Shown: positions 11,868 through 23,589, counted from the stretch's first letter. The stretch: DNA of 64,000 bases from Rhynchopus euleeides (GCA_963210315.1 OY723321.1:1538771-1602770), one strand, 5' to 3'. Translations and numbers: made by a program. Notes: generated by a model from the letters alone, not told the origin.

Positions 11868-13456
11868 TTTAAACATTTTAAACGTTTTAAACGTTTTAAA
11901 CGTTTTAAAGTTTAAAACGCCGTTTTAAATTATTTAAAACGGGGTTTAAAACGGCAAAAAACCCTGCAAAATATAGGGGGAGACTTTTCGATTTTTTTTC
12001 TGGAACCCAAAATTGATCGTTTTGGGCCATCTGAGGCCATCTTCGGCAAAAAAATCCAATTTTGAGGCTCCCTGGGGGTCCCAAATGGGTGAACAAATTC
12101 CCTGTGTGAAATAGCCTATTGCAGGCCTTTTGAGCATGATCAGGCAAACACAGCTGTGTGGCAGGGCTTTCTGCGAAAATTCGCCTCCTGGTGAAGTGGG
12201 CTACTTTTCACCCTCCATTCACCCTGGCCTCAACCCGTTCCTCTGCTCACCCTGACGCAAGCTCATGCCCTCATCGTTGACAATCACCCAGAAAAGATTC
12301 AGGATGGTACAGTACAGACTCGGGTGCACGAACGATCCAACGGTGGTGCCTGTTTGACTTGCTGGTGTATGGTTGATCATTGCTTGTTACGTACATGTCG
12401 CTTTCTCAGCGCCCCCGCCTTCACCGAAACCCGATGCCCAACACGAGCGGTGTGGCGCCCGTGGTACTGACCCCTTCGGACCTTAACTCCAGCGGTAGCC
12501 GCCGGCTTTCTTCAAAGAAACTCATCGATGACGTCCCCCCAGAGTGCAGGTTCCTGCTGCCTACCCACGATCATTAGGGTGCCGAGAGAATGGCTAGGTG
12601 ATCAATAATTGTCCCAAACACTAGCTTGGCAACAGCCAGAGCAACCCCAGGTGGGGCGCAGCCGAGTGCTGCAACCATCGTTCTGACAGCAACAACATCA
12701 CCTGGCTGTCTTGTTGAACACAGCCGTGATGAAGCTGGCTGCACTTCCTGTTTGGAGTTCATCGGGATCCGTTCTGCAAAAGTGAAAGTTGGAGGCAAAG
12801 AATACATGACGAGGATGGTTACGCCTTTTGTAGGCTTCTCTCGATCAGAGAAGTCGGGCGTCCATAGGAGAGTAAAGGGAATACAGATATGCTCCTCTCA
12901 AAGAGGGGCAGGCCAAAGGTAGGCTCCAGGTGGCAACTGGAACTGTGCAACTTTTCCAGAAGGTGCTTCCAGGACTGTCGAAGGAGCTGGTGGAGTTCGC
13001 TGGGTCCATTGCCATCCCCATCATGGTGATCCGGCCTTCAACCTGCGACTTTGTATCATGGATTCAGCTCAAAAGGGTGCACATCGAGTGATGCAAGATG
13101 AAGATTCGACACTCCAGAAATATGCTGATGTCAAACTGCATTATTCCTGAGAACAACGGAGGGGGTGTGCCAACTGATGCCGGTGCGATTGATGCAACCC
13201 TCACCACAACGTCAGTGCCACCTATTTTCCACCAATAATGTGTCCGCTGTGACAGGAATGCAGGAATAATCACCCAGAATATGAGCTGGGGGGCCTCAGG
13301 GGGCATGGAAAAAAAAATTTGGCCGAAATTTTTTTTGGTGTGAAAACACCACAGAAACGCCCTGTTTTAACCCCCGTTTTAAACTCCGTTTTAAATTAAT
13401 TTAAAACGCGTTTTAATTTAAAACATTTAAAACGTTTAAAACGTAAAGTTTTAAAT
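11868..13456. mobile_element. Element bounded by TTTTAAACG repeat clusters
   Basis: The left edge (11868-11953) holds about eight TTTTAAAC/GTTTAAAA units. The right edge (13361-13456) holds a matching inverted cluster with TTTTAAATTAATTTAAAA at its core. Just inside, both ends carry similar T-rich and GGCC-containing sequence (11975-12090 against the complement of 13270-13345). The ~1.2 kb interior has no recognisable gene. The layout resembles the other long-TIR elements in this window, but I could not fix a target-site duplication. Confidence 0.62.
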
Positions 13457-16400
13457 GGGGGCTAACAACAATGGGGGGGGGGGGTGTTATCCAAACACAT
13501 GCATGCGATTACCGAGGACAGAAGGTGCACGCGTTGCGCACCTTTGTAACACCTCTGTAAGTGTTGCAATCCCACCGTCCCCTCCCGTTGCTTCCAAGGG
13601 GTGCATACTATTTTTGGAGCATCTTTTTTCTTTCCCCCCCCCCCCTCAACACCACCGAGATTGGCTCTCTCTCTCTCACCCCCCACAATCTTTCTGCAAC
13701 AAGGCAACCTTCCCAAACAGGCTTGCTCGTCACAGTGAAAGCGTCAGCAGGATCGAACAACGCACACACGTGTGCCGTGGTCGTGTGTATTTGATACAGC
13801 AGCTGAAAACCAATGTGCAGAACGACTCCGATTTAAAGATGCCCTCTGCGCCCCTTTGTATTCTGTGGTGTCCTTTTCACTCTGCCCACATGCACTTCAG
13901 AGCACGGCCCCTGTAGTTCAACATCCAGAATAACAGGCTGAAAGACTTATCCAGTGCCTGGCCAAGCCAAGACGCCGAACACCCATCATGATCGGTTTTT
14001 TGCCTCAAAAGTGCAGAGAGCTGAGAAGTTGCCTTCTCTTCTGAAGATACCGAATGGGGGGGGGGGGGTCCCTCACACAACTTCATCAGGTGCGTCCATT
14101 TCGGCCAACGAATTGGATGCCGCGAAGTAGGTTTTGGCCCGAGGGGCAATGCCCCACCCCACCCCACCCCACCCCCCAACCCACTCCACAAACCTAATCC
14201 TTGCTGAATCAAACCCTTCATGACCACCCCACCATCGACCAATATTATATATTTTGATCGATTGTTCACAGGCAAAAATTCAGAAGTCCGGGGCGTGTCT
14301 GTGGCAGCATTTGGCCACATCGAGTCTCCCTTTTTCTTTTTTGCCGCCATCTCCTCGAGTTGGGGACTCACAAGAATGAACGGAAAAGTGCATGTGAGAG
14401 AGGGGGTGCTTGTACTGGCCGTGTTAGCTTCACGCTGTTGCAGGGCAACCAATGGAGCTCTTTCTCTCTACCTTTCGAAATGGCAAAGCTTGACCCACCG
14501 CCCTTCCTCCCGAATGCATCGCGTTGACATTGGGTTCGTCTTCTTCATATTTTTCCCCCGCAACTCTGCTGTTCTCGCGATGCGATACACGAGCTTATCG
14601 AAATATGTAGTCACTGACGCTCAACGAGACCAAAGACAACCTGGGAGGTGAAGGGCGAAAAATTCGGTAAAGACTCGCCATCCGCAAAAAAAACGGTTGT
14701 AAACAAGAGAGGGGCCCGAAAACCAAGCCTTGTTCAGTGCTGTTTTAGCTTCCATCCAGTTCAAGCATCCCCCCCTTCTCCCTCCACAGGCGCTCTCCGT
14801 CCTCTCTTGCAAAGTGTGCCCGCCCTGGAGTAACGTGCCCCAACCCAACACCCACCGCTGTTGTCCCGACCACCGCCCTCTCGCAGGAGGAAGGGCTGTG
14901 AGAGCCCTGCAAGCGCCAATCATTGCAAGGGGATTCCATTCTATGTTGAGTTCATTCCTACCACACCCTTTATCACTCCAAAGCAAACTTTCTGTGAGCC
15001 GGGGGGAGGAGGGGGGGGTGGGTGGGTGGGTGGGACAAGGGGTGTAATCGGCGTGTTGTGTTGTGCCCCCCTGTGTTGGAGCAAGAAAATAAAGTAACGG
15101 AGTTCACGACAAGAGGGGGGGGGGGTTGGGGGATAGGGGTATGTGTGTGTGTGTGTGGGGGGGAGGGGTGTTATTAAATTAGCCTTCTGCCTTTCGGGAA
15201 ATCCCCGCCGGTGAATAGGTTTGACGGCTCTGAACGACTTTTCGCCGTTCGCTCTCCAGGGGTGGGAGGAGGGGTGGGGAGAGGGTCGCTGAGAATTCCT
15301 GAAATTCTGACTCTTATTCAAACCCCTCTCTGAGCGCCCCGACGCCTGTCTTGCCTTGACTTGATAGCCCCGCCCGCCCGCAACACCTGCATCCCCAGCC
15401 CTTCTTCAGCCCTCTCGCCCCCACCCATTTTTTTTCTCGTGCCGGGTTTCGTGTCTCTTCACATCCGAATCTTAACCGATGGACAAAATTCAATCGAATA
15501 ATTTCTCTCCCACCCCCACCACCACCACCCCACCCTGTTTTTGGTTGATCATTCTGTGCATATTTACATCCACCACAGCCACCCCTCCCCCCGACACCTC
15601 CCACACCACCTTTTTTTAGCGTAATACAACACCCCTGCCCGGAGCGGCCACCCCATCGCCCTTCTTTTCACTTCACTTCTCGTTTTTGATGATTTTCAAG
15701 GGTCTATTGCCCCCCTTTCTTCCGCTTCCCCCCCCCCCCCCGGGTTCCAAGCCCTCTCCTCTTGGCGTGAGGTCTCAATACCGAGACAGAGAAGTGCCCC
15801 CGCCCCCACCCCTTCTAGATCAATTACATCCATCTCCTGTTATAATGTTTTTGGCTCGATTTTCCCTCCTCCACCTCCTGCAGCAGAGGCCCCCGCATTC
15901 TGACCTGTGTGTGGCAAAAACTAGCTCAGGTCTGTGTGGCTTTGGGCCAGGTTCCGGATTTATTGTGCCACCCGCGTTTGTTGTTGTTTGCAGACAACAG
16001 AAACGACATGGGGTGATCTGAATTCTATTGTGTTCCGTGTGTTGTCTATAGCCCCTTTAGAGCGGTGCAGAGATTGTCTACTTCCGTCCTGTTATGTGTT
16101 GAGGTATTGTTTTTTGTGGCACTGTCATATGCCTTCTCGAATCAGCATCGAGCCGTGTGTTAATCCTATACAATGAGGATTTAGCGATGTCCTCCCCAGC
16201 AAATGTCAACGAGCTGGTATCCATCTTCCCCTTTTTGTTTTCAGCTTCAGTGTTCTCAGGTGTTTTCCCTAGCTTATTGTGTTCTTCTGAGTTGCCAACA
16301 AAGTGGCTTTCTGCCGCCTTGCGGATTTTCCTCCGAATTTGGCGGTTTTCCCCCGGGATCGGGCGAAAAATGGGAAAAAAATCCGTTCAAAATGTAACTG

Positions 16401-18342
16401 TGGCGACGGACAAGCAGTTTGGGGCGTGGCGATGAAGCTTAGAAGATGCAAAGGGCAGCGAAGAATCACACCGAACCACCCCCCCCCCCCTCCCCCTCCC
16501 CCGCTTCCTGAAGGTCATGGAGAGAGTAAGGCACAGCGGTGCAGTGTAACTACTGCTGCTGGGTTCGTTGAATATTTTCTGTGATAATTTTTTTGATTTC
16601 CACCCCTCAAACACCCGTTTGTTCTGTTGTTACGTATATCCCCTGTTGTTGGGTGTTCTCCCTCTTCCAGCAAAGGGCAGAGGAATATTGTGGCCGGCCT
16701 TTGTGCTTGTTAATGGGGGCCCTCGCTCTGTGTCAAAATGTCAGATTGCAGCCTATATTGTGAGGCGGCTCACTTTTCTGCACCTCAGAGTGAATGCCCC
16801 CAATGTGTGTTTTTCCCCTTTGTAGCGACTTTTCGATCTGAGTGCGGTTCCAGCTGTCTGTCAGTATTCCGACAGGATCGGTTGAACATCGTCAAAAGCA
16901 CAGCCGTTATGTGCGGGTGGCGATATCTTGATGATTTGTCAAATACAACTTAAGTCAAGGTTCTCGCGCGGTTACAATAACACAGTTCCCACCTGTGAGA
17001 TCTACTTCCTCTCCCCTGCTTGTGCTGCTCTCCCATCACTCAGCATTCAGCGGCAAGGTCGGGTCTTCTCACTCAGAGTGTTTTCGCCGTCTCTGCCAAT
17101 TCAAAACCGAGCGGGCAGCTCCGCTCGATCCTGTTGACTGCAGCCCCCGGAGCTTTTTTGATGAGTCGAACCAATCTGGGAAAGCTTTCATCGCTGTCGC
17201 ACCATATGCCCAACACATCCGTTAGGTGTGTGTCCACCCCCTCCCACTGACTTTTTCAAATCTTGTTTTGTTCTTCCTGCTTGAGCCCCTCCCGCCCCCC
17301 CCCCCCCTCTCCGAATGAAATGAAAATATCGATGCACGAAAATAAATGGTCCACATCACAACTTTGCACAGAAGTAAAAACCCCCATCCCTCAACAAATG
17401 GAGTTTCGCCTGTATCGAGGTGCTATACTTCAAGAAGCCTCCAGATCATCACCACTTCGATCCACTCTGTGTGTCGGGCCACTGAACGAAACTGCTCCCT
17501 GATTTTCTTTGTTTTCAGGGTCTGTGTGGAAGGCCAAAAGAAGGGGCCCAGTACATTGGGCTATCTTCACCTGTTACGACCTGTTAGATCTGGGTTCTCA
17601 GGAAATATCTGTCGGCCATGCGGCAATGCCTTCTCGCCAACAACAAAAACCACGACCACATCGGGTTGGGTGATGCCTGCCGCTTCAGACCAGTATTTTG
17701 ACAACCTTTTTTTTCACGATCGTGAGTTTATTTGGACCGATCGTCGCCAAACCGTGATATAATGCGGGATGGGGGTTGCAAGCGGGAGAGTTCCTACTTC
17801 ATATCCGATCAGTGGGGGAGGGTGGGATTTTCTTGTCGTCCGCCAGGGTCACGGTCAGCTGTGACTACACCTCACACATGAATACCACACGACTGGAGTG
17901 ACCCGAGCGCGCAAGGCGTAGTGTCGGACGCACTGAGCTCCTCGCCTGTGAGTGCGACCTCAACATACACGCTCCTTCCCTGCATTCTTGCCCCGGTGAT
18001 TCGGATGTTGTATTGCCTCTCTCCTGCCCTTGTGTTCCTCCCCCGCCTCTCCCACCCACCTACCCACCTGTGTGGGGATCGTTGAGCACACTTGCTTTTT
18101 CTTGGCAGTGGTCGCAAAAAGAAGGATGAAGGTTCACCCCCTTGACATCCTCGATCCCCCGTTTTCAACACTGCTCTTTTTGTTGTGCGCCCGCCCGCCC
18201 GCCCCCCCGCCCCACCCACGTGTGAGCGATTTTGCGTCAAGATTGTTTTTTTGTCAGTGCTCGTTGTTGTTTTTTTCTTCCTATTTTTTTTGAAACGCAC
18301 GACCTACCTTGTGCGGAGGAAAGCGCCCTATCACTTCACAGC
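13457..18342. other. 4.9 kb without supportable genes
   Basis: Base composition is less GC-rich than in the gene blocks, and C/G homopolymers, CCCCACCCCACC and GTGTGTG tracts are frequent (14150-14175, 15135-15160). Open frames up to 191 codons (13877-14452, minus) have no domain, no codon bias like the real genes and no GTATG-type splice partners that I could connect. A strongly diverged or many-exon gene cannot be excluded. Confidence 0.55.
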
Positions 18343-18659
18343 TACACGGTGGACTCCAGCGGCCCTAGCGGGAGTCTGGGAGCGGGAGTCTGAGCGGGTG
18401 TCAAAGACTCCCGCTAGCGGGAGTCTATACTCCCGCTAGGGGGAGTCTGACTCCCCCTAGCGGGAGTCTTTTCACCCATTTTCATCCATTTTTCCCATGA
18501 TATAGTTACAGTCTACTGGCGTGGGGGGTAAAATCATGGTGGAAGAGGGATGGGGAGGGGCTTGTTTTGCTTCTGTCAGTTTCCCCGGACTCTGGACTAC
18601 CTACCTATCCTCCTGGTAGCGGCTGCACCTGCGGAGGTGAGCGGTTAGAATTTGAGGTG

Positions 18660-19796
18660 TCAAAGTGCGGCCATCGCCTGTCGTAGTTGTGTTACACCTT
18701 GGGCAAGACAAGCCATCCTGCAGGCCTCATCTTCTTCGTCAGAACTGTCATCCCCCTCCTGCTGTGCGCGTTGGTCAAGCGTGCTCAAAGTCGCCTCGGA
18801 TGACACGAATGGTGTGAAAGTCGCCCCCAGCGGGATTGGCATTTTGCACAAGCAGAGCGATAATTTGCGGTGTCCTTCGGGGAACCGGGACAGGAAGTAG
18901 GGCGCGCTGATGGGTTCAACGAAGTCCTGTGTGTTGCAGTGCACAAACCCCTTCTGCAGCTGTGTCAACTGTGTGCAAAGAACATACACAGCCAATCTAT
19001 GAGCGTGTCGGGTGTGCAGACACGGACACAGAATGACTTCTCTATACCCGAGGATCCCGTCCTGCGACAGGTGCGCAACCTTCCAAGGCATGCCCGATGC
19101 GCGCCGCTTCTCTTCTGCCATTGCAAGATCTCTCTCGTAAGTTGCGGAGCTGGCGATTGTAACGGCATCTTTCTTGCGATGTCCGTTCTCTGCTTCTTCA
19201 AATTCGTCGTTGTTCTGCAGAGGCACTGCATCTTCTGGAGCCCACCAATGATGGAGACTGTGTACGTAGGCATTGCGCGTTGATCCCTTTTCGGCATGCT
19301 CCATCAACCAGTGAAATATATGCCCTGAGATCCGAGCACGCAAGAAGGGAATCCGGGCTGACTCATCCTTGCATCCCCAGAAGTGCCAGGGGATGTCTGC
19401 ATACCGGAAATGCATGAGGTCTGCAAGGGAGACAAAGAGGTAGCGGAACAAGCCCTTGTAGGTGTGTCCTGTGACAGGCAAGCACGACCTTCCGGAACTG
19501 AGCACCTGTCCCATTCTGCGACACATTCAGTGCAAGGTTTGTACAGGTCTTGTCGAATATTTTTTTGTTGTCTCATCCAGTACCCTGATCAGCCGCATGG
19601 CGAGCCCCTTGCAGTCATGGAGTGCTGGGGTGACGTAGCGGGCATTGGGAAGCGCACCTGCCAAGAGGGAGGGGTAGCCAGCCTCTTTTATCTCAGAGAG
19701 AGTCAGGTGCGGGTATCGATGCACCTGTTGATACCAGCGTTCTTCTGGGATGTCGCACAGTGAGCATCGGTGCCCTCGCCCCCCGCATCGCCTCAT
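18660..19796 (-). pseudogene. Element-borne ORF of unknown function with one in-frame stop
   Basis: One reading frame is open from 19796 to 18660 apart from a TGA at 19527-19529, giving 89 + 288 codons. The downstream part has an ATG directly after the stop. The N-terminal part has a CxxC (CSLC) and a DxxE-like helix-rich stretch; the larger part is rich in Trp, His and Cys and ends in an acidic DDSSDEEDE segment near its C-terminus. I recognise no family. It fills the body of the first half of the TIR element, so it may be a decayed transposase or a captured host gene. Either the TGA has broken it, or the 288-codon ORF is used alone. Confidence 0.5.
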
Positions 19797-19811
19797 TGTT
19801 GCCCACTGCTG

Positions 19812-19912
19812 ATCTATACTCCCGCTAGCGGGAGTTGGACTCCCCCTAGTTGAGACTCCCGAAAAGGGTTAAACCCGGTAGTGGTACCCTACCCCCGCTG
19901 GAGTCCACCGTG
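19812..19912. repeat. Internal solo TIR end
   Basis: This matches the outermost ~105 bp of the right TIR (20590-20693), including the CCCGCTAGCGGGAGT palindrome, GACTCCCGAAAAGGGTT and the terminal GCTGGAGTCCACCGTG. It is followed by CA rather than TA. It marks either the original right end of a shorter element (18345-19912) or a nested copy whose other end is lost. Confidence 0.8.
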
Positions 19913-20061
19913 CAAGGCCGGATCAGCCCACGGGTGGGTTTGAGGAAGAAATCTGGGGGGGCAAATTTTGCTGCGACTTCCGGTTTCACCCGGCCGAACT
20001 CCAGCATCTATCCAGACCCACGGTGCCAAGCCGTTCGCCCGTGTCGCGATCATTCGCGGCT

Positions 20062-20442
20062 TCAGGCTGCCCCCGACGACACGTTTGTATCCTGCACCTT
20101 GCCATACTTCGCCTCCACCTTGTATATGACGGAGAGCGCCCTCCTTCCGCATCGTTGCGACTTCCCTGACAGCGAACTTATCCATGTCAGGGAAGACATG
20201 GCGATGATTGCGTTGGCCACCTGGGTGCTGTGCTTGTGGAGCTCCTTGCTCAACACCGTTGCTAGGAGCCTTCTAATGGATCCCAGTGTCAGCACACTGC
20301 CCCCTTTTTTAACAGGGAAGGCCGTGCAAAAATCATGCACAATGTTCGTCGCCTCCGCAGCCTCGGGACTCTCTGCGCTCTTCTTCTTCTTAATCGACTT
20401 TGCCGCCGGCTTCGCTGCCGGCTTCGTTGTCGTCTTCCCCAT
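20062..20442 (-). CDS. Histone H2B-like ORF with permuted fold, inside a transposable element
   Basis: The 126-codon frame starts with a basic tail typical of histones (KPAAKPAAKSIKKKK, residues 7-21). It then enters part of the H2B alpha-2 helix (IVHDFCTAF), followed by a good match to H2B alpha-3 and alpha-C (SVLTLGSIRRLLATVLSKEL, then HKH). The alpha-1/loop-1 signature that should precede alpha-2 appears instead after alpha-C, near the C-terminus (IYKV ... DTNVSSGA), and ends where the missing alpha-2 join would be. The permutation junction coincides with a hairpin at 20162-20196 (CTTCCCTGAC and its complement). The ORF sits between the internal solo end and the right TIR. I infer a captured, rearranged histone gene; whether it is expressed is unknown. 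Confidence 0.6.
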   Translation of the reverse strand: MGKTTTKPAAKPAAKSIKKKKSAESPEAAEATNIVHDFCTAFPVKKGGSVLTLGSIRRLLATVLSKELHKHSTQVANAIIAMSSLTWISSLSGKSQRCGRRALSVIYKVEAKYGKVQDTNVSSGAA

Positions 20443-20709
20443 TTTTGTGAATCAGGTCTGCGAGCTGGGATGGGTGGAAACGTCCGTTTCGTTTGGTGTG
20501 GCTGTACTTCAGTGACGAGTGCCACATTGCATAGGTATCATGGGAAAAATGAGTGAAAATAGGTGAAAAGACTCCCGCTAGGGGGAGTCAGACTCCCGCT
20601 AGCGGGAGTATAGACTCCCGCTAGCGGGAGTTGGACTCCCCCTAGTTGAGACTCCCGAAAAGGGTTACCCTACCCCCGCTGGAGTCCACCGTGTACAACC
20701 GCTCTGATG

Positions 20710-20875
20710 AATTTCCTTTTGTTTGTTGCGTTGACGCTTCTACACACAAAACCCTGAACTGATCACACCCTGAGCCTGATGAAGGGTGGGGTTAGTGTAT
20801 AGAGCACGTTTGGTTGCAGCTGTGGTGGGGCGCTTTCCGCTCACACGAGTGTGCTTAAAAAAATAAAGGTTCCGC
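20710..20875 (-). repeat. Dispersed conserved element, copy 1
   Basis: Read on the minus strand it has AAGCACACTCGTGTGAGCGGAAAG, about 90 variable bases, then GTGTGTAGAAGCGTCAACGCAAC. The same two blocks with similar spacing occur at 25658-25800 (+) and 43845-44000 (-). No ORF is conserved among copies. It could be a small RNA, a SINE-like repeat or a shared regulatory region. Confidence 0.6.
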
Positions 20876-22245
20876 CCGTTTGATCAACCTCTCGGCCCAT
20901 GCCTGTGCTTCCCCGCAACCAGAAGGCTCAATCCTTTTTTGCAGGGTGCAAGCCGAGCTACGGAGTGTGGGGAAGCGTCAACGCATCAACAAATCGAAGA
21001 CAAGGAGGGACGAGAGAAAGATAGGGTGGTGACTTTGCGTTTTTTCCAGCTCGTTTTGTCCTCTTTTTTTCTCCCTTTTTTTTTGTTGTCCTTCGTGCAT
21101 CCAACAAGCACGCTATTTTTTTCCCTTCTCGTGCTCGGGCCGACCAACTGTGCGCGCCGCCGTATCGAATATCACGACGCCAGATTGTTGGTCGGCGTTT
21201 CCTACCGAATTACAAAGAACTGGCGCCCAAAGAATTGCCCACAATCAAAACCCCGTTCAGAACAAAGCCAAGAATATCGTGGGCGGGTTGGGAACAGAAA
21301 GCAAATGGAGCAGTGGGGGATCTGATGAAGTCAACTGACATGCCTTTGCACCCCACTCTGCGATTCACCTCACCGTTTCTTCTAATTTTTTTTACAACTC
21401 GGCCCCCCCCCCCTCATTTATTCACAGCATCTTGGGGGGATCGCACACCCCGCCAAACCCCTGGTCATCATGACCGGGAACCGGGCCCCAAACAAACCCC
21501 CTCACCTCCCCTCCCGCCCCCCCCCCCCCCACACCCCGCTCCCGGCACCCGTTGTCAAAAGATCCTTCAAAATCGTCACAAAAAAGAAGCCAAATGCCAA
21601 CCCCCTCACCCCCCCCCCCCACGCAGGGCCCCATTATTTGCGACCTGCCCCCCCCCCCGTTATTTCATCATCTTTTCCTTCGCCCCCCCCCAATGCCCCG
21701 GACCAGCCCCCCCCCCTCACTGCACCCGTTAGCTCTGCTTGCCGTTACCCTCCACTGCAGATTCACACTCGCAGGCGCATGCACCACATTCAGCCTCTCT
21801 GGTTCCCACGAAGCTCAGATCCCTTCGTCGGCGATGCTGGATGAAGGCCAGCGAGGAAATGATAACGACCTGGATCATGCAACGCAGCAGTCCACGAAAG
21901 TATCTTGCTTGCTCGCTTTTCTTCGGGCCTGTCTGCATTGCCCATACAAGAGACACTACCTGCCAGAGAGGTGAAGTGCAACTGCGTTCTGTGTCAAAAC
22001 CGTGTTAATGCGACGAACTGGGATGCCATCAAAGGTTATTTTTATCGTTGCTGTGACATGTCTTCTCAGGTCGTGGCAAAAATAAAAGTTATTGGCATCG
22101 AGCACGTATTGGCATGGGGTGAGTGGATCTGACGATGTCCGGCAAGTTGAGTGCTTACGGGTGACTAACAAACAGGGAGGACATCTCCACGCACCCCCCC
22201 CCCCCCCCTACCCCGTCTTATTATTCAAAGACCAGGCATGTCGCT
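20876..22245. other. Spacer, no supportable gene
   Basis: C-rich simple sequence dominates 21405-21720. A second GTGTGGGGAAGCGTCAACGC motif occurs at 20966. A C16-TA-CCCC tract at 22194-22215 resembles the flanks of the TA-flanked elements but is empty. I see no conserved domain in any frame. Confidence 0.6.
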
Positions 22246-22463
22246 AAGCGTCGACCCAGCGTCGACCCAGTGGACTGGGTTGACGCTTGGTCGAGGCTTG
22301 GAGCGTCGACCCAGTGGACCAACTGGGTTGCCATTCAAGCCTGGACCAAGCGTCAACCCATTTATTACACTAGGTCGACGCTAACCTAGCGTTGACCCGG
22401 TTCCACTGGGTCGACGCTCACCAAGCGTCGACCAAGCGTCAACCCACTTTCACTGGGTCGACG
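22246..22463. repeat. AGCGTCGACCCAGTGGAC direct and inverted array
   Basis: About ten copies of AGCGTCGACC or its complement GGTTGACGCT are interspersed with CCAGTGGACCA/TCCACTGGG. Orientation alternates, so the ~220 bp can fold into several hairpins. A related single unit (GAGCGTCAACCCACC) lies at 23005. No gene. Confidence 0.8.
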
Positions 22464-22486
22464 TCGAAGAGAGCATGGTTTTGCAG

Positions 22487-22721
22487 GAACAGATGATCAC
22501 TACCGTGGCCTCCGGCGGCTGGGGGGCTCCGCCCCCCAGACCCCCCTGTGGCGTATGTCTCGTACTCAAGTCATTCGATTCCCACCGGGTCAGGGAATCC
22601 AACCACTCCAGTCGCCTCAGGGGGACGCAGCCAACTCACACAGAATCTGTACGCCCACAATGAACAGATGTTCACTACCGTGGCCTCCGGCGGCTGGGGG
22701 GCTCTGCCCCCCAGACCCCCC
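22487..22721 (+). repeat. Pair of 60-bp GC-hairpin repeats
   Basis: 22487-22546 and 22662-22721 are near identical: GAACAGATG, CACTACCGTGGCCTCC, GGCGGCTGGGGGGCT, then CCCCCCAGACCCCCC. The GGGGGGCTCCGCCCCCC portion is a strong hairpin. The 115 bp between is unique. Confidence 0.85.
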
Positions 22722-23589
22722 CCATCTCGCGTGCCCGTCTAGTAACCAAGTCCTTGCGCTTTGACGGCCGTGGCATATCAGGGGGCAGCGTCGAAATCAT
22801 GGTCCCGAAAGCCATTTTTTGGTTTCCTCCGACACCCGACGGCGCGAGCGGGAGAGGAACCACGGAAGGAACCCAGCGCCTCACACCGTGCTCACCTAGT
22901 GGTCCACCGATGGGAAAATTTGGCAACAACACGAGCGCGCGCGAAGCGCGCGCGAGAAAAATTGACCCCTAGTGGTTTCCCCCCTGATCCCCCCCCCAAA
23001 ACAGGAGCGTCAACCCACCAAATCTCCAAAATCGAAAAGTTAGCGACAGGCCTGTTCAAAGACGGCCACCCCCCCCCCCCCCCCCAAGCGTGTGGGTCTG
23101 CTGGTTCTGCGTGCTACAGTTTACTCACACCCCCCATCCCCCCCCTCCGAAATACAAACAGCGGGAAAAAAACCGACAAAAACCAGGCAAAAAAAAGCAA
23201 AACGACAGCAGCAACAACAGCAAAAAATATTGAGCTACGAAACCAAGCCCCGCGGGCAGCGATTACACCAGTTATGCGGGCAGCTTCGTCTTCGTAACTT
23301 CGTGAATGTCGACAAATGATCCGGGACCCTCACACCCCCACTCTTCCCAGGACTGTGCGTGCACATCCGATCCCCGCCGCAGCGCCACCGCCACCGCATG
23401 CTGTCTGCCCCGTCCATCAGGAGGGTATTTCTTTGGAAAGAGCATATGCGAAACGTTGTCAGCCGCACCAACAAAAGGATATGTCGACCTGAGTCAGACC
23501 CCACCTTCAGGCCCCCCCGCCCACCACCGCCACCCCCTTTGCAGAGACAACCAATCCCTGGGGGGAGCCACACACACACACACCCTACG
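22722..23589. other. Spacer upstream of the methyltransferase gene
   Basis: No separate gene seen. There is a GCGCGCG hairpin at 22936-22954 and a C18 run near 23070. The reading frame of the downstream gene is open back to 23359, but the first Met with a normal leader is at 23590. Confidence 0.6.

Larger units (their letters stand above)
18345..20693. mobile_element. 2.35 kb TA-flanked long-TIR element carrying ORFs
   Basis: The ends are inverted: CACGGTGGACTCCAGCGG at 18345 and its complement ending at 20693, with TA at 18343-18344 and 20694-20695. The TIRs are about 157 bp (18345-18502 and 20537-20693) and are filled with short palindromes of ACTCCCGCTAGCGGGAGT; the inner edge has ATGGGAAAAATG and GGTGAAAAGACTCCCGC in both. 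An extra copy of the right end lies inside at 19812-19912, splitting the body into a segment with a large minus-strand ORF and one with a histone-like ORF. TA flanks and TIRs suggest a Tc1/mariner-like mover. I see no DDE motif, so it is probably nonautonomous with captured sequence. Confidence 0.85.

Noticed and set aside
13877-14452. 191-codon minus-strand ORF
   Set aside because: No domain, atypical composition, crosses G and CCCCA repeats, and has no neighbouring spliceable exon.
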